Of a stretch of 7,178 nt of DNA, positions 5,504 to 7,178 are shown piece by piece (within the stretch, counting starts at the first letter, position 1; each line of letters opens with the position of its first letter). A program made the position numbers and the translations under genes. The notes beneath the pieces were generated by a model. That model ran no database searches, was not told the DNA's origin, and worked only from the letters and a program-made list of their open reading frames with translations. Source of the stretch: CAYJBH01 sp964370825 (GTDB taxonomy: Bacteria; Bacillota; Clostridia; Oscillospirales; Ruminococcaceae). The DNA lies in assembly GCA_964370825.1 (NCBI GenBank), contig CAYJKY010000080.1, positions 1-7,178 on the forward strand. Reading direction: 5' to 3'.

Positions 5504-6126
5504 ACGTCAAATACCTCCTCTATTTTCTTAACCGCATCAACACTCAACACCAAAGTATTTGCATTTACAATATCATAAACATTGAGAGTTGTTGCCATTG
5601 AAGTTTTTGTGTTAACTATGTTAGCGGCACTCTTTACCAACGCCTTTTGAAGGTCGGCGGTAACTATAAGAGATTTCTTACCTGCGCCTATTGCTGAGAG
5701 CATCTCAACGACTGCCTTTGTTTTAAAATCGTTTACACCGTAGTCATCTACTATAAGAATGTTTCCGGATGCAACCTTGTCGGAAAGTGCAGAGAAAAGT
5801 GCTAAACGCTTTTGTTGCTTATTTATACGGTAGCTGTAATCTCTCGGTTTCGGACCGAGTGCAACACCACCATGTGTCCACTGAGGACTACGTGTACTAC
5901 CCTGACGAGCACGGCCTGTACCCTTCTGTCTCCAAGGCTTTCTTCCGCCACCGGAAACCTCTGCCCTAGTTTTAGTGCTCTGGGTTCCTGCTCTCTGGTT
6001 TGCTAAAAAGTTTACTATTGCCGAGTGAACAGCAACCGAGTTCGGCTCTATTCCGAATATAGTATCCTTAAGCTCAATCTCACTGACCTTCTTGCCTTTA
6101 TTGTCAATTACGTCATATTTCGCCAT
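5497..6126 (-). CDS. rplD: 50S ribosomal protein L4
   Basis: L4 binds 23S rRNA domain I and extends a loop into the nascent-peptide tunnel opposite L22. In E. coli it also represses the S10 operon through the S10 leader. The 209-residue product has typical length. The extended loop is intact, with SGGGRKPWRQKGTGRARQGS (58-77) followed by SPQWTHGGVALGPKPRDYSY. This region contains sites of known macrolide-resistance changes, and none of the key residues looks altered. The C-terminal part shows the usual alpha/beta fold (NILIVDDYG, 122-130). Its leader carries GGGGGAGGAG just past the L3 stop, a hybrid of G-run and canonical sites. If L4 autoregulates here, the target leader would lie upstream of S10, outside the window. 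Confidence 0.98.
   Translation of the reverse strand: MAKYDVIDNKGKKVSEIELKDTIFGIEPNSVAVHSAIVNFLANQRAGTQSTKTRAEVSGGGRKPWRQKGTGRARQGSTRSPQWTHGGVALGPKPRDYSYRINKQQKRLALFSALSDKVASGNILIVDDYGVNDFKTKAVVEMLSAIGAGKKSLIVTADLQKALVKSAANIVNTKTSMATTLNVYDIVNANTLVLSVDAVKKIEEVFDVC
5508..5520 (-). promoter_or_regulatory. Strong internal ribosome binding site for L23 inside L4
   Basis: Minus-strand GAGGAGGTATTT within the last codons of L4 contains an 8-base match to the anti-Shine-Dalgarno complement (GAGGAGGT, 5513-5520), 9 bases from the L23 ATG. It explains how L23 initiates although its start lies inside the L4 coding region. Confidence 0.75.
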
Positions 6127-6143
6127 GTTATCTCCTCCCCCTC

Positions 6144-6776
6144 TTATGCCTTGACGCTGTCGGTGAGGCAGACTATAGAGCCTTTTGCACCGGGAACAGC
6201 GCCCTTCACGGCGATGAGATTATTTTCTGTATCTATCTTTGCGATCACAAGGTTCTGAACCGTTACCCTCTCGCTACCGAGATGACCGGGAAGCTTTTTG
6301 CCCTTCATAACACGTGACGGTGTAGAACAAGCGCCCATTGAACCTGCATGACGCCAAACAGGACCTGTACCATGCGACTCACGAAGTGTATGTCCGTTAT
6401 AGCGCTTTACCGTTCCGGCAAAACCTTTACCTTTACTGGTGCCTACAGCATCTACATGATCGCCGACTTCAAAGGTATCTGCCTTTATGATGTCACCGAC
6501 ATTTACTGTAGAAATGTCATTGAAACGGAACTCGCGAAGAGTCTTCTTTGGAGCTACGTCATTCTTTGCAAAGTGTCCTTTGTCGGGTTTGTTGAGACGC
6601 TTTACCGAAACCTCACCGAAACCTAACTGTACAGCTTCGTAGCCATCGGATTCAACAGTTTTTTTCTGTACAACCGTACAAGGTCCAGCCTCAATTACGG
6701 TTACCGGAATAACCTTTCCGGACTCGTCGAATATTTGTGTCATACCGACCTTTTTGCCGATAATTCCCTTTTTCAT
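6144..6776 (-). CDS. rplC: 50S ribosomal protein L3
   Basis: L3 is an assembly initiator of the large subunit; its central extension reaches the peptidyl transferase centre. The 210-residue product has normal length. It begins MKKGIIGKKVGMTQIFDESG, the conserved N-terminal beta-barrel entry, with GTSKGKGFAGTVKRY (112-126) and the C-terminal VKGAVPGAKGS (190-200). In the central extension, VWRHAGSMGACSTPSR (140-155), position 149 is alanine where E. coli has the N5-methylated glutamine, as is common outside Proteobacteria. Residue 141 is tryptophan where E. coli has histidine. The AAAGGAGG site (6787-6794) is strong and is preceded by a stem-loop in the 88-bp gap after S10. Confidence 0.98.
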   Translation of the reverse strand: MKKGIIGKKVGMTQIFDESGKVIPVTVIEAGPCTVVQKKTVESDGYEAVQLGFGEVSVKRLNKPDKGHFAKNDVAPKKTLREFRFNDISTVNVGDIIKADTFEVGDHVDAVGTSKGKGFAGTVKRYNGHTLRESHGTGPVWRHAGSMGACSTPSRVMKGKKLPGHLGSERVTVQNLVIAKIDTENNLIAVKGAVPGAKGSIVCLTDSVKA

Positions 6777-6803
6777 ATAATTTATTCCTCCTTTAAGTTA
6801 TTG

Positions 6804-6844
6804 GTTGATCACAACGTCTGATATTCTTGCAGCCATTGATCAAC
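6804..6844 (-). promoter_or_regulatory. Bipartite stem-loop in the S10-L3 gap
   Basis: On the minus strand GTTGATCA (6837-6844) pairs perfectly with TGATCAAC (6804-6811), an 8-bp stem enclosing 25 bases. Inside, GGCTG (6830-6834) can pair with CAGAC (6816-6820) with one G-A mismatch, leaving a 9-base loop CAAGAATAT and an asymmetric internal loop (AT / GTTG). The L3 ribosome binding site begins 9 bases after the stem. No T-tract follows, so it is not a terminator. Placement suggests a cis-acting element in the L3 leader or a processing site, but function is inference. TGATCA is itself a palindrome, so part of the match is automatic. Confidence 0.5.
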
Positions 6845-6864
6845 ATGACCGGTGGAAGACAATA

Positions 6865-7176
6865 TTAAAGTTTTATTTCAATATCTACGCCTGCCGGAAG
6901 TTGAAGACCCATTAGAGCTTCTATGGTTTTTTGCGAAGGTTTCAAGATATCTATTAAGCGTTTATGTGTTCTGTTTTCAAACTGCTCACGTGAATCTTTG
7001 TACTTGTGAACCGCACGCAGAATAGTTACTATCTCCTTGTCGGTTGGGAGCGGTATCGGTCCGCAAACCCTTGCGCCTGTACGCCTTGCCGTCTCAACAA
7101 TCTTTTCTGCAGATGTGTCGATCAAGCTATGGTCATAGCTTTTTAGACGTACTCTAATTTTTTCTTTTGCCGCCAT
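6865..7176 (-). CDS. rpsJ: 30S ribosomal protein S10
   Basis: S10 is a small-subunit head protein and, with NusB, a transcription antitermination factor (NusE) that also links NusG to the ribosome. The 103-residue product is complete and matches family length. It reads KIRVRLKSYDHSLIDTSAEKIVETARRTGARVCGPIPLPT, then the conserved loop HKYKDSREQFENRTHKRLIDI (57-77), and ends LPAGVDIEIKL. The start ATG lies only 2 bases from the window edge, so its ribosome binding site, promoter and any S10 leader cannot be seen. It is the first gene of the S10 operon in canonical order. The 88-bp gap to L3 is the second longest in the window. Confidence 0.98.
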   Translation of the reverse strand: MAAKEKIRVRLKSYDHSLIDTSAEKIVETARRTGARVCGPIPLPTDKEIVTILRAVHKYKDSREQFENRTHKRLIDILKPSQKTIEALMGLQLPAGVDIEIKL

Positions 7177-7178
7177 TA

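Noticed and set aside
6793..6846. 17-codon ATG frame in the S10-L3 gap, and a nested 12-codon one, possibly a leader peptide
   Set aside because: The sequence before the first ATG (CCACCGGTC) has no ribosome binding site, and the frame simply runs through the stem-loop. Chance is the simpler explanation; conservation in relatives would reopen it.
1..7178. A novel system or mobile insertion within the cluster
   Set aside because: Every gene is a recognised ribosomal protein in canonical order, gaps are at most 91 bp, and no foreign gene, repeat array, transposase, tRNA or terminator with a T-tract was seen.

Overview
The window is one uninterrupted block of ribosomal-protein genes, all read on the minus strand. 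It covers the junction of the bacterial S10 and spc operons. In transcription order (right to left) the genes are S10, L3, L4, L23, L2, S19, L22, S3, L16, L29 and S17 (the complete S10 set), then L14, L24, L5, S14, S8 and the first 13 codons of L6 (the start of the spc set). The order is the canonical bacterial one, with no insertion, loss or rearrangement. Both window edges fall in this block: S10 starts 2 bases from the right edge and L6 runs off the left edge.

The organism looks like a Bacillota member of class Clostridia. S10, L2, S19, S8 and L14 closely match Gram-positive versions as I remember them. S14 is the short 61-residue zinc type, L24 carries a CxxC...CxxC zinc ribbon, and the ribosome binding sites are strong and purine-rich. 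Base composition by eye is moderate (mid-40s %GC). Some details, such as the RHAGSMGAC segment of L3, hint at the Oscillospiraceae/Lachnospiraceae side, but I cannot place it at family level from the window alone.

Layout: 6777-7176 holds S10 and an 88-bp gap containing a bipartite stem-loop directly upstream of the L3 ribosome binding site. 5213-6776 holds L3, L4 and L23, with L4 and L23 overlapping by 7 bp. 5154-5212 is a 59-bp gap with a short perfect hairpin before L2. 2055-5153 holds L2, S19, L22, S3, L16, L29 and S17, packed with gaps of 0 to 14 bp or a 1-bp overlap. 1964-2054 is a 91-bp gap at the S10/spc boundary with weak promoter-like hexamers. 1-1963 holds L14, L24, L5, S14, S8 and the start of L6. 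No stretch longer than 91 bp lacks a gene. All sixteen visible stop codons are TAA or TAG; none is TGA.

Together the genes encode components of both ribosomal subunits that are probably co-transcribed and translationally coupled. I found no mobile element, CRISPR array, tRNA, rRNA or sign of a new biological system. The points worth a second look are small: two RNA hairpins in the longer gaps, a possible internal promoter, a split in ribosome-binding-site style between the S10 and spc halves, and a few residue-level oddities in L3 and L24.
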